A stretch of 64,000 nucleotides of DNA from Chryseobacterium salivictor (GTDB lineage Bacteria; Bacteroidota; Bacteroidia; Flavobacteriales; Weeksellaceae): contig NZ_CP037954.1 in the NCBI RefSeq assembly GCF_004359195.1, forward strand, positions 2,480,001-2,544,000. The letters are read 5' to 3'. The notes below the pieces were generated by a model. That model searched no databases. It had not been told where the DNA came from and saw only the letters and a program-made list of their open reading frames with translations. The stretch's first letter is position 1, and each line of letters opens with the position of its first letter. The position numbers and the translations under genes are program-made. This document shows, one piece after another, positions 1-7,354 of the stretch.

Positions 1-381
1 ATATTCGAAGAAATAATTTTCCGCGGAATAATACAGAAAGGGCTCATTAATAAAGGATTGAAACCCAAAACGGCAATTATCATTTCTGCCGTAGTTTTCG
101 GATTGGTTCATATGAATCCCTGGCAATTTGTAGGGGCGGTTTTGTTGGGATGTGTTTTAGGTTTGGTTTATGATAAAACAAAATCGTTGCTTTTACCGAT
201 TCTTTTGCACGCTTTCAATAACTTAATTTCTTCTATTTTAATTTTTTATAATAAAACAGAAAGTTTCGCCGATACTTTTAAAGTTTCAGAATGGCTGATT
301 TTGGCTGTCGGAATCGTACTTTTTTCGACCTTTTATTTTCTGTTTACTAAAAAATACCGTGTTCATTACAACGAGAATTAA
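1..381 (+). CDS. CPBP-family intramembrane glutamic protease, 5' end cut by window edge
   Basis: The frame is open from the first base, so the N-terminus lies outside the window. The three hallmark motifs of the CPBP (CAAX protease and bacteriocin-processing) family are visible in order: EEIIFRG (the EExxxR motif) encoded at about 7-27, FGLVHMN (FxxxH) near 99-120, and HAFNN (HxxxN/B) near 208-225. Hydrophobic segments surround them, and the last one ends about 15 residues before the stop. The family cleaves substrates within the inner membrane using a catalytic glutamate; the substrate here is unknown. A TTG at 58 could be taken as a start, but it lies downstream of the EExxxR motif, so the true start must be upstream. 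Confidence 0.85.
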   Translation: MFEEIIFRGIIQKGLINKGLKPKTAIIISAVVFGLVHMNPWQFVGAVLLGCVLGLVYDKTKSLLLPILLHAFNNLISSILIFYNKTESFADTFKVSEWLILAVGIVLFSTFYFLFTKKYRVHYNEN

Positions 382-448
382 CTGGCTTTAAAAAACTAAA
401 GTTCATCATCAGGTCTTAATATTACTCATCGCTCATTACCCATTATTT

Positions 449-1021
449 ATGAAAAAGGAAATCCTTATCGCAACGCACAACGCACACAAAAAAGAAGAAA
501 TTCAACAGATATTAGGTGAAAATTTTACCGTGACTTCGCTCACCGATTATGATATTCACGACGAAATTGTGGAAGACGGCGAAACCTTTCATGCCAATGC
601 TTTAATCAAAGCTCAATATTGTTTTAACAAAACAGGGAAACCAAGTTTGGGAGATGATTCTGGTTTAGTCGTTGAATCCTTGGATGGAAGACCCGGAATT
701 TACTCTGCACGTTATGCCGGAAATCACGACTTTGCTAAAAATATGGCGAAAGTTTTAGAGGAAATGAAAGACCAGAAAAACCGAAAAGCCTATTTCGTAA
801 CGGTAATGTGTTTGGTTGATGAAACCGGCACAAACTATTTTGAAGGCAGGGTTTATGGCAATTTAACCAAAGAAGTCCGCGGTGAAAAAGGCTTCGGTTA
901 TGACCCGATTTTTATTCCGGATAATTACGAAATTACTTTTGCTGAAATGAAAGCGGAAGATAAAAATAAAATCAGCCACCGTAAAAAAGCGATCGAGCAG
1001 TTTTTAGAATTTATAAAATAA
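449..1021 (+). CDS. rdgB: RdgB/HAM1-type non-canonical purine NTP pyrophosphatase
   Basis: Cytosolic house-cleaning enzyme that hydrolyses (d)ITP and XTP to the monophosphate and PPi, keeping deaminated purines out of DNA and RNA. The 190-residue length is normal for the family. Visible signatures are the N-terminal nucleotide-binding stretch IATHNAHKKEEI, the central GDDSGLVVESLDGRPGIYSA block, GFGYDPIF, and the C-terminal SHRKKAI. The gene follows the CPBP protease after 67 bp on the same strand and may be co-transcribed with it. The ATG at 449 sits immediately before the family's usual first beta strand, so the start looks right. Confidence 0.93.
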   Translation: MKKEILIATHNAHKKEEIQQILGENFTVTSLTDYDIHDEIVEDGETFHANALIKAQYCFNKTGKPSLGDDSGLVVESLDGRPGIYSARYAGNHDFAKNMAKVLEEMKDQKNRKAYFVTVMCLVDETGTNYFEGRVYGNLTKEVRGEKGFGYDPIFIPDNYEITFAEMKAEDKNKISHRKKAIEQFLEFIK

Positions 1022-1029
1022 ATTTTTCC

Positions 1030-1153
1030 AGCTACGAATTCACGAATACGTACAACGGCTTTACAACGTTTAGCAAAAGTTGATGAAGTTTTGGAAGGGA
1101 ACGTTTTTCAAAAATTTCCCCACAAATTTCAACATATTGGTGAATTCGTGGCT
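1030..1153. repeat. Long intergenic inverted repeat with 19-nt arms
   Basis: The stretch 1030-1048 reads AGCTACGAATTCACGAATA. The stretch 1135-1153 is its reverse complement with two mismatches (17 of 19 paired), and 86 nt lie between the arms. It occupies most of the gap between rdgB and the pheS promoter and has no coding potential I can see. It resembles the palindromic 'cacgaattc' intergenic elements I recall from other flavobacterial genomes. A weak relative may lie at about 37930-37975. It is followed by no T-run, so it is not a typical terminator. Confidence 0.6.
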
Positions 1154-1215
1154 TGTAGATTCTGCAATTTAAAATTTTAGTCTAAAACCGCTACCTGATT
1201 TTAAACGAAAAATCG

Positions 1216-1223
1216 TATTTTTG
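1216..1223 (+). promoter_or_regulatory. Promoter -7 element for pheS
   Basis: The sequence is TATTTTTG followed by C, matching the Bacteroidota -7 consensus TAnnTTTG. It lies 22 nt before the pheS ATG. A clear -33 TTTG is not obvious. Confidence 0.6.
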
Positions 1224-1245
1224 CACTCACTTATATTAAAATCAA

Positions 1246-2256
1246 ATGTTAGAAAAGATTGAGGACTTATTGGTTGAAGTAGGAAATTTTAGTTCAGCGA
1301 ATAAAGATGAAATTGAGCAGTTCCGAATCAAATTCAGTGGTAAGAAAGGAATTATCAATGATATTTTGGCGCAGTTCAAAGAAGTTCCAAATGAACAGAA
1401 AAAAGAATTCGGACAAAAGATCAATACGCTGAAACAAGCTGTAGAAGCAAAGCTGGAAGGTTTAAAGAATGCCACGACTTCTACCATTCTTTTTGAAAAA
1501 GATGATTTAACCAAACCGGGTTTCCCGTCGGAATTAGGAACCCGTCATCCCATTAATCTGGTAAAAAACAGAATTATCGAAATCTTCAGATCGATTGGTT
1601 TTGCTGTTGCAGACGGACCGGAAATTGAAGACGACTGGCATAATTTTACCGCATTGAATCTTCCGGAATACCACCCGGCCAGAGATATGCAGGACACTTT
1701 TTTCATCGAAACCAATCCGGATTTACTATTGAGAACACATACTTCTTCGGTGCAAATCCGTTATATGGAAGAAAATCAACCGCCGATGAGAATTTTATCT
1801 CCGGGCCGGGTTTTCAGAAATGAAGCGATTTCTTCCCGTTCACACTGTATTTTTCATCAGATCGAAGGTTTATATATTGACCAGAACGTAAGTTTTGCTG
1901 ATTTAAAGCAAACCATTCAGTACTTCACCACAGAACTTTTCGGGAAATCGAAAATCAGACTGAGACCTTCTTATTTTCCATTTACAGAGCCAAGTGCAGA
2001 AGTAGATGTTTATTGGGGCTTAAATTCTGAAACCGATTATAGAATCACCAAAGGAACAGGTTGGTTAGAAATCATGGGTTGCGGAATGGTAGATCCTGCC
2101 GTTCTGGCAAATGTGAATATCGATGCCGATAAATATTCCGGTTACGCTTTCGGAATGGGAATCGAAAGAATCGCGATGTTGATGTATCAAATGAGCGACA
2201 TCAGAATGTTCTTTGAAAATGATAAAAGAATGTTGGAGCAGTTTAAAAGCCTTTAA
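1246..2256 (+). CDS. pheS: Phenylalanine--tRNA ligase alpha subunit
   Basis: Catalytic alpha subunit of the alpha2-beta2 PheRS that charges tRNA-Phe. The 336-residue protein has an N-terminal coiled-coil tRNA-binding region (about residues 1-85) and a class II synthetase core. Visible core motifs are [11 protein letters not shown] (motif 1 area), the motif 2 block [20 protein letters not shown], and motif 3 [15 protein letters not shown] near the C-terminus. The partner pheT is not adjacent: the next gene is convergent, so the beta subunit must be encoded elsewhere. Transcription probably starts just after the -7 box at 1216-1223 and ends at the hairpin at 2308-2337. Confidence 0.97.
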   Translation: MLEKIEDLLVEVGNFSSANKDEIEQFRIKFSGKKGIINDILAQFKEVPNEQKKEFGQKINTLKQAVEAKLEGLKNATTSTILFEKDDLTKPGFPSELGTRHPINLVKNRIIEIFRSIGFAVADGPEIEDDWHNFTALNLPEYHPARDMQDTFFIETNPDLLLRTHTSSVQIRYMEENQPPMRILSPGRVFRNEAISSRSHCIFHQIEGLYIDQNVSFADLKQTIQYFTTELFGKSKIRLRPSYFPFTEPSAEVDVYWGLNSETDYRITKGTGWLEIMGCGMVDPAVLANVNIDADKYSGYAFGMGIERIAMLMYQMSDIRMFFENDKRMLEQFKSL

Positions 2257-2307
2257 TGATAAAAAAATGAAGTTGATTCCTCTCTGAATCGGCTTTAAAT
2301 AAAATAG

Positions 2308-2337
2308 AAAAACTTCCGGAATAATCTGGAAGTTTTT
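2308..2337 (+). terminator. Rho-independent terminator after pheS
   Basis: Perfect 10-bp stem AAAAACTTCC/GGAAGTTTTT with a 10-nt loop. The T-rich 3' arm continues into TTTTCGTTTTT, so it also works as the poly-U tail. Confidence 0.8.
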
Positions 2338-2363
2338 CGTTTTTAAAAGGGCAGGTAAGTGTA

Positions 2364-4790
2364 TTAATCTTTCTTTTTAAACCAGTGTTTTGCCTGATTG
2401 TAATCGAGGTAATAGGTTAATTTCAAAGAAATATTATTGACCATCGGCTCATTAAATAAAGTGTTGAAATTGTCTTTAAACTTCATTCTCGAAATTTCCA
2501 AATAATCGTCAACGGCATTCCTGTACATCAAAGTAAGTTGACTTCCCGGTGCAAACCACCATGAATAACGCAAATCTACATTCCAGGAATTATAAGTTCC
2601 ATTCAGATTTTTATTAAATTGACTGGTTGGTGTTAAAGTCCCGTCCTCATTCAACGTAAAGAAACTTTTATAGGTAACATCTGAGTAATAGTGGCGAAAC
2701 GCTAATGAAAGCGACATTTTTTCGTTGAACGTATATTGGGAAGTCAAACTGTTTTCATACGTATTGCGCTGTCTTTTTCCCATGTAAATTTCGGTACCTT
2801 CTTTTCCTGCAAAACCCGTTTCATTATTGCTGAAAGAAGGATTGAACCTCCAGATTGTGTTAAATTGATCAGAGAAACGATATCTTAGATAAAACGAAAG
2901 ATTTACAAGATTTCTCCCTGTTTCATTATAAGCGTAATAATCAAAATTTACATTATACTGAAACTTTTTTCGGCTGTCACTTTCGGTCCAAATCCAGGTA
3001 TTCAAGTAGGATGGTTTTTTAGAAAAACGTCCTGCTGTCCGAGGTTCGTAGATGTCATTTTCGCCGAAGGGCGTCAATTCAAAACCGCCGCCGTAGCTTC
3101 TGAAATTCTTATTCGTAAACTGATTATTGTGGTTGATGACCAAATTGGTAAATAAATACGGCGCTAACCGATGGTAATAATTAACATTAAAATTAAGATA
3201 AATATTATTGAATTTCTTGGTCGGTTCCAGAATTCGATAACCGTAATAAGAATTATAATTCGCGAAGTTGGTGGAAGTGGAAAACCCTAAATCATTGATG
3301 TCCCAATTTTTAGTTACATAATTACCATCAAAACTAAATCTGTTTTTTCCGGAATTTTTGGCAAAACCAACCTGCCCTCTCGAACCGAATTTCGTCCCGT
3401 CATCCATCACCCAACTTCCTTTGAGGGCTCCAAAATAATTGTAGATATTCTTTTTATCATTGATGTTCCACAGGAAAGCCGTAGAATTGGCATCGCGGAA
3501 ATTGCCGTCCCGAACAACATTCGTGTTGACTAAGGTTACGGAAGAATTCTCATGAAATCTTTGATCCAGCACCAGAACATTATAATTTGTCCATGGTTCC
3601 ACAACTTCGTTTCGGGTTTCACCGGTTTTTTCATTCAGGATCTGAGCTTCCATTTTTTCAGTGATTCCGTTGAAAAATCCGATTCCCAGCCCTTTATTTG
3701 TTCGTCCTGAAATCTTGAAAGCATTAAATAATTTAACTTTAGAAGGATATTCTGTGACTTTTTCGTCAACTGAAGTTTCGGGATCAACAGAAGGGTGGCC
3801 ACCGATTCTACGGGAATAAAAAAGATTTCCTTTGTTGAAAAGTTCTGTTCCTTCAGTGAAAAATGAACGTTGCTCTTCAAACTGCTGCTCAAATGGACCT
3901 AAATTTAAAATAGAATTGTCAAAACTGGTTTGTCCGAAATCTGGAATCAAAGTCATGTCAAAGGTAAATGCATCATTAATTCCGTATTTAATATCCATTC
4001 CGCCATTAAAGTTAGCCGTGGACTTCCCGTTAAAATGATTAAAATAAGTAGAAAAATAAGGAGTCAGTGACAATCTTAAAGGAGGCTGAATATTCTGGAT
4101 TCCTTCTAAAATCCCGTCGTACATTAAATAAGTTGCCTTTTTGTTATCCACGAAATTCCAGGTTAAATTTTGTCTGGTTTTTTGGATCATCCGGATAAAA
4201 TTTATTCCCCAGGTTTGGACCTCCTTCTTCGGAAAACGCAGTTCTGAATAAGGAATTTTGATTTCAACAGTCCATCCGTTTTCATTAATCTTAACGGCCG
4301 AAAACCACACGGCATTCCAGGAAAAGTCATCGTTGGCGGTGGACATTATTTTTGCGTCAGCCTGCACGCCTGAAGCCTGCACGAAGAATAAAACCGCTTG
4401 CTGATGGTCATCATAGCCATTAATGGTAATTCCGAAAACATCATCATTTCCAATATCGTCGCGTTCTGCCAGTTGTTTTTGAATATTCTCCGGATGAGGA
4501 TCGATCATCGTTGCACCAAAATAAATTCCGGTGTCATCATAAAGAACTTTTACGGTTGTTTTGAAATCCGGCGATTCAGGTTTTCCGTTCTCAGGATTTC
4601 TCTCGATAAAATTTTCTGCAACAGGAGCATTTTTCCAGACTTCTTCATCCAGAATTCCATCGATTTTTGGGGCATCGTTTATTTTGATGAGCGTAATTTT
4701 CTTTCTGGAGATGCTGTCTTTTTCTGCCTTTTGGGAATAGATATTGGTGACAGAAAATAAAAGCAGGAATGCGGCGAATATAAGTTTCAT
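2364..4790 (-). CDS. Secreted CBM9-like/DUF5916 outer-membrane protein
   Basis: The 808-residue protein begins with a clear signal peptide (MKLIFAAFLLLFSVTNIYSQ). Residues of about 35-230 have the look of a carbohydrate-binding family 9-like beta-sandwich (PKIDGILDEEVW, then DDTGIYFGATMID). The rest matches DUF5916, rich in aromatic residues and alternating polar/apolar strands, as in an outer-membrane beta-barrel. A CBM9-type domain followed by DUF5916 is common in Bacteroidota, but the function is not known; binding or uptake of a glycan or peptide is only a guess. The gene is convergent with pheS and shares the short intergenic gap with its terminator. No T9SS sorting domain is visible at the C-terminus. 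Confidence 0.85.
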   Translation of the reverse strand: MKLIFAAFLLLFSVTNIYSQKAEKDSISRKKITLIKINDAPKIDGILDEEVWKNAPVAENFIERNPENGKPESPDFKTTVKVLYDDTGIYFGATMIDPHPENIQKQLAERDDIGNDDVFGITINGYDDHQQAVLFFVQASGVQADAKIMSTANDDFSWNAVWFSAVKINENGWTVEIKIPYSELRFPKKEVQTWGINFIRMIQKTRQNLTWNFVDNKKATYLMYDGILEGIQNIQPPLRLSLTPYFSTYFNHFNGKSTANFNGGMDIKYGINDAFTFDMTLIPDFGQTSFDNSILNLGPFEQQFEEQRSFFTEGTELFNKGNLFYSRRIGGHPSVDPETSVDEKVTEYPSKVKLFNAFKISGRTNKGLGIGFFNGITEKMEAQILNEKTGETRNEVVEPWTNYNVLVLDQRFHENSSVTLVNTNVVRDGNFRDANSTAFLWNINDKKNIYNYFGALKGSWVMDDGTKFGSRGQVGFAKNSGKNRFSFDGNYVTKNWDINDLGFSTSTNFANYNSYYGYRILEPTKKFNNIYLNFNVNYYHRLAPYLFTNLVINHNNQFTNKNFRSYGGGFELTPFGENDIYEPRTAGRFSKKPSYLNTWIWTESDSRKKFQYNVNFDYYAYNETGRNLVNLSFYLRYRFSDQFNTIWRFNPSFSNNETGFAGKEGTEIYMGKRQRNTYENSLTSQYTFNEKMSLSLAFRHYYSDVTYKSFFTLNEDGTLTPTSQFNKNLNGTYNSWNVDLRYSWWFAPGSQLTLMYRNAVDDYLEISRMKFKDNFNTLFNEPMVNNISLKLTYYLDYNQAKHWFKKKD

Positions 4791-4854
4791 TTAATAGTTT
4801 AGAAATAAGACAACGGAAAGTGGGATAATGTTACATGCGTTTTAAAAAAAAGTC

Positions 4855-4887
4855 AAAAAAAATAAACGAACCACAATTCGTTTATTT
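4855..4887 (-). terminator. Terminator downstream of the DUF3108 gene
   Basis: A perfect 11-bp stem (4860-4870 with 4877-4887) closes a 6-nt loop. On the minus strand it is followed by an uninterrupted T-run, so it serves the gene ending at 4913. Confidence 0.75.
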
Positions 4888-4912
4888 AATTCACAGAGAA
4901 AATCTCCTGTAT

Positions 4913-5680
4913 TTAATTCGAAAAATTGAGCGGATATTTTACATTCGAGAAAGAATCGATATCAGCTTTCAGAGAGCCAACCGCTAATTCTGCTTTGATG
5001 GCAAGCGGAATATGGTTTCTGTCGTTGCTTACCCAAAGCGTCACCCCTTCTTTATCCTTAAAAACCCTTCCGCTGATGACCTGTGGAACGATTTTCAGAC
5101 TGCGGATCCAGCCGAATTTTGTTTTGATATTTTCTGCTCCCACAACTTTTAACTGAAAAGGAAACATTTCATCATCAATCCAAACATTGAGTTTTTTCAC
5201 ACTTCCGACTTTCAGCTCGCTATCGTCCAGGCTTCGCAAGTAATAAAAAGCCGACAGCATATCTTGAATTCCAGAAACTGATTTTAAAGATTGCGTGGTG
5301 TTTTTTTCTTTATCTGTCAAAAGCAGGGTTTGATTATTATGGTTAAAAACGGTTTCATAATGTTGGGTATAATTGCCTTCTTGTACGTCTCTCACATAAA
5401 AACTTGGTAAGCCCGTGTTATAGTTGATAAAACTTTCGTAATTATCTTCTACTTTAAAAAAGGCCCGTACCGCACCGGTTGTTTTGCCATAACCTTTAAC
5501 GTAATAATGAGGTTGTCCTTTGTATGTCGTTTTTAAAGTCGTTAAACTCGCGGTTCCGGCATTCAAAATTCCATAGTGAATCCTGTAACGTAAAACCTCG
5601 CCAGACATGATGTTCTGAAGTTTCTGTGCATTGCCGAGCGTGAGGAATAAAAGTCCAAATAATACTAAAATCTTTTTCAT
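4913..5680 (-). CDS. Secreted DUF3108 domain protein
   Basis: The 255-residue product starts with a signal peptide (MKKILVLFGLLFLTLGNAQ). I chose the ATG at 5680 rather than the upstream in-frame ATG at 5773 for three reasons: the signal peptide starts there, an AAAGGAAA purine stretch lies just before it, and a consensus -7 element sits at 5708-5715, inside the longer version. The body (GEVLRYRIHYGILNAGTASL, then VWIDDEMFPFQLKVV) matches DUF3108, a periplasmic beta-rich domain of unknown function. The upstream neighbour is transcribed divergently. Confidence 0.85.
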   Translation of the reverse strand: MKKILVLFGLLFLTLGNAQKLQNIMSGEVLRYRIHYGILNAGTASLTTLKTTYKGQPHYYVKGYGKTTGAVRAFFKVEDNYESFINYNTGLPSFYVRDVQEGNYTQHYETVFNHNNQTLLLTDKEKNTTQSLKSVSGIQDMLSAFYYLRSLDDSELKVGSVKKLNVWIDDEMFPFQLKVVGAENIKTKFGWIRSLKIVPQVISGRVFKDKEGVTLWVSNDRNHIPLAIKAELAVGSLKADIDSFSNVKYPLNFSN

Positions 5681-5707
5681 GGGTTTCCTTTTGCAAATAA
5701 TTTGCCA

Positions 5708-5715
5708 CAAAGATA
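5708..5715 (-). promoter_or_regulatory. Promoter -7 element for the DUF3108 gene
   Basis: On the minus strand this reads TATCTTTG, an exact match to TAnnTTTG. It leaves a leader of roughly 20-25 nt to the ATG at 5680 and supports the shorter start. Confidence 0.6.
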
Positions 5716-5787
5716 AAACTTTGACCGGACTGGATTTGGTTATGACATAAATCATAAAACGCGTCTTCAACATTCTTTTAATTTTTG

Positions 5788-5795
5788 TAAATTTG
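5788..5795 (+). promoter_or_regulatory. Promoter -7 element for the ferredoxin reductase gene
   Basis: TAAATTTG, an exact TAnnTTTG match, 26 nt before the ATG at 5822. It is divergent to the minus-strand promoter at 5708-5715. Confidence 0.6.
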
Positions 5796-5821
5796 TGCTC
5801 TTATTACCTAATTTTTAATTA

Positions 5822-6874
5822 ATGATTACTACAGATATATTGATAATTGGAGCTGGCCCAACCGGACTTTTTACTGTTTTTGAGGCAGGTTTATTAAAGT
5901 TAAAATGTCATCTCATCGACGCTCTTCCGCAGCCTGGTGGTCAACTGACAGAATTGTATCCGAAAAAACCTATTTTCGATATTCCGGGATTTCCTTCTAT
6001 AAACGCTGGTGATTTAGTTGATAATTTAATGGAGCAGACCAAGCAGTTTCAACCGGGATTTACTTTGGGAGAAACCGCACAGACTTTAACCAAATTAGAA
6101 GACGGAACATTTGAAGTAATCACCAATAAAGGCACCGTTCATCATGCGAAAGCAGTGGCCATTGCGGGAGGTTTAGGAACTTTTGAACCTAGAAAACCTG
6201 CGCTGGAAAACCTGGCTGATTACGAAGAAAATGGCGTTGAATATTTCATTAAAGAACCTGAACATTTTAGAAATAAAAAAGTAGTCATCGCAGGAGGTGG
6301 CGATTCTGCCTTAGACTGGAGTATTTTCCTTGCAGATATCGCAAGTGAAGTTACCTTGATTCACCGTAGAAATGAATTCCGCGGAGCTTTGGATTCTGTA
6401 GAAAAAGTTCAGGCTTTAAAAAATCAGGGGAAAATCCACATGATGACTCCCGCAGAAGTGATCGGCTTAAAAGGAGAGGACAAATTGAACGCGATTACCG
6501 TGATAAAAGAAGGGGAGACCTTTGATATCGAAACGGATTACTTTATTCCACTGTTCGGATTAACACCAAAATTAGGAGACTTAGGAAACTGGGGATTGGA
6601 AATTGAAAAAAATGCAATCAAAGTAAATAATGCACTGGATTATCAAACCAATATTCCGGGGGTTTATGCCATTGGTGATATCAATACGTATCCGGGAAAA
6701 CTGAAGTTGATTTTATGTGGTTTCCATGAAGCAACTTTGATGTGTCAAAGCATTTACAACATGCTGAATCCTGGGAAAAAATTCGTTTTGAAATACACGA
6801 CCGTAAGTGGAATCGATGGTTTCGACGGTAGCCGTAAAGAAGCAGAGAAAGCGGTAGTAATGAAAATCGATTAA
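5822..6874 (+). CDS. Thioredoxin-reductase-like ferredoxin--NADP+ reductase
   Basis: The 350-residue FAD/NAD(P) flavoprotein has an N-terminal FAD-binding motif (LIIGAGPTGLFTVFEAGL, residues ~5-22), a second dinucleotide-binding motif (VVIAGGGDSALDWSIFLADI, ~160-180) and a C-terminal GVYAIGDI FAD motif (~280). There is no CxxC redox pair after the NADPH domain, which separates it from true thioredoxin reductases and fits the YumC-type ferredoxin--NADP+ reductase group. A [2Fe-2S] ferredoxin gene follows after 21 bp, a likely redox partner. The pair probably moves electrons between NADPH and iron-sulfur acceptors. Confidence 0.88.
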   Translation: MITTDILIIGAGPTGLFTVFEAGLLKLKCHLIDALPQPGGQLTELYPKKPIFDIPGFPSINAGDLVDNLMEQTKQFQPGFTLGETAQTLTKLEDGTFEVITNKGTVHHAKAVAIAGGLGTFEPRKPALENLADYEENGVEYFIKEPEHFRNKKVVIAGGGDSALDWSIFLADIASEVTLIHRRNEFRGALDSVEKVQALKNQGKIHMMTPAEVIGLKGEDKLNAITVIKEGETFDIETDYFIPLFGLTPKLGDLGNWGLEIEKNAIKVNNALDYQTNIPGVYAIGDINTYPGKLKLILCGFHEATLMCQSIYNMLNPGKKFVLKYTTVSGIDGFDGSRKEAEKAVVMKID

Positions 6875-6895
6875 CAAAGAACCAAGTAGAGTACA

Positions 6896-7228
6896 ATGCA
6901 AGATATTACCTTAAAAATTACTGACCGAAACGGAGATTTACATGAAGTGGTCGCACCCACTGATATGTCGATGAATTTAATGGAAGTCATTCGGTCCTAC
7001 GAATTGGCGGATGAAGGAACCATCGGAGTTTGTGGCGGTATGGCGATGTGTGCTTCCTGCCAGGTTTATGTGGTGGAAGGTTCAGATAAATTAACCGAAA
7101 TGGGAGCTGAAGAAGATGCGATGTTGAGTGAAGCATTTCATGTTCAGGATAACAGCCGCTTGGGTTGCCAGATTCATATCACTTCAGAAATCGACGGTTT
7201 AGAAGTTGCAATCGCACCTTATCCATAA
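6896..7228 (+). CDS. Adrenodoxin-type [2Fe-2S] ferredoxin
   Basis: The 110-residue protein has cysteines at positions 46, 52, 55 and 91, the C-x5-C-x2-C-xn-C spacing of adrenodoxin/ISC-type [2Fe-2S] ferredoxins. The cluster loop reads GVCGGMAMCASC and the last ligand lies in RLGCQIH. The gene starts 21 bp after the reductase stop and precedes a strong terminator, so the two form a two-gene operon. It is probably a soluble cytosolic one-electron carrier reduced by the upstream flavoprotein. The downstream user (iron-sulfur assembly, a desaturase or a hydroxylase) cannot be told from the sequence. Confidence 0.93.
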   Translation: MQDITLKITDRNGDLHEVVAPTDMSMNLMEVIRSYELADEGTIGVCGGMAMCASCQVYVVEGSDKLTEMGAEEDAMLSEAFHVQDNSRLGCQIHITSEIDGLEVAIAPYP

Positions 7229-7252
7229 CGCACATCGTTTTTAATAAAAGTT

Positions 7253-7288
7253 AAAAGGAAAGAAAATTGAGTTTTTCTTTCCTTTTTT
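7253..7288 (+). terminator. Terminator after the reductase/ferredoxin operon
   Basis: A perfect 14-bp purine/pyrimidine stem (7253-7266 with 7273-7286) closes a 6-nt loop and continues into further Ts. Confidence 0.8.
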
Positions 7289-7354
7289 ATTTTCGGGAAA
7301 CTTCTGGAAATTGAGGAATACTTTTCTTATCTTTAGTTAAGAAATATTCACCGG

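Noticed and set aside
5681..5773. Longer N-terminus for the DUF3108 protein starting at 5773
   Set aside because: It would place 31 unrelated residues before an obvious signal peptide and would contain the gene's own consensus -7 promoter box.
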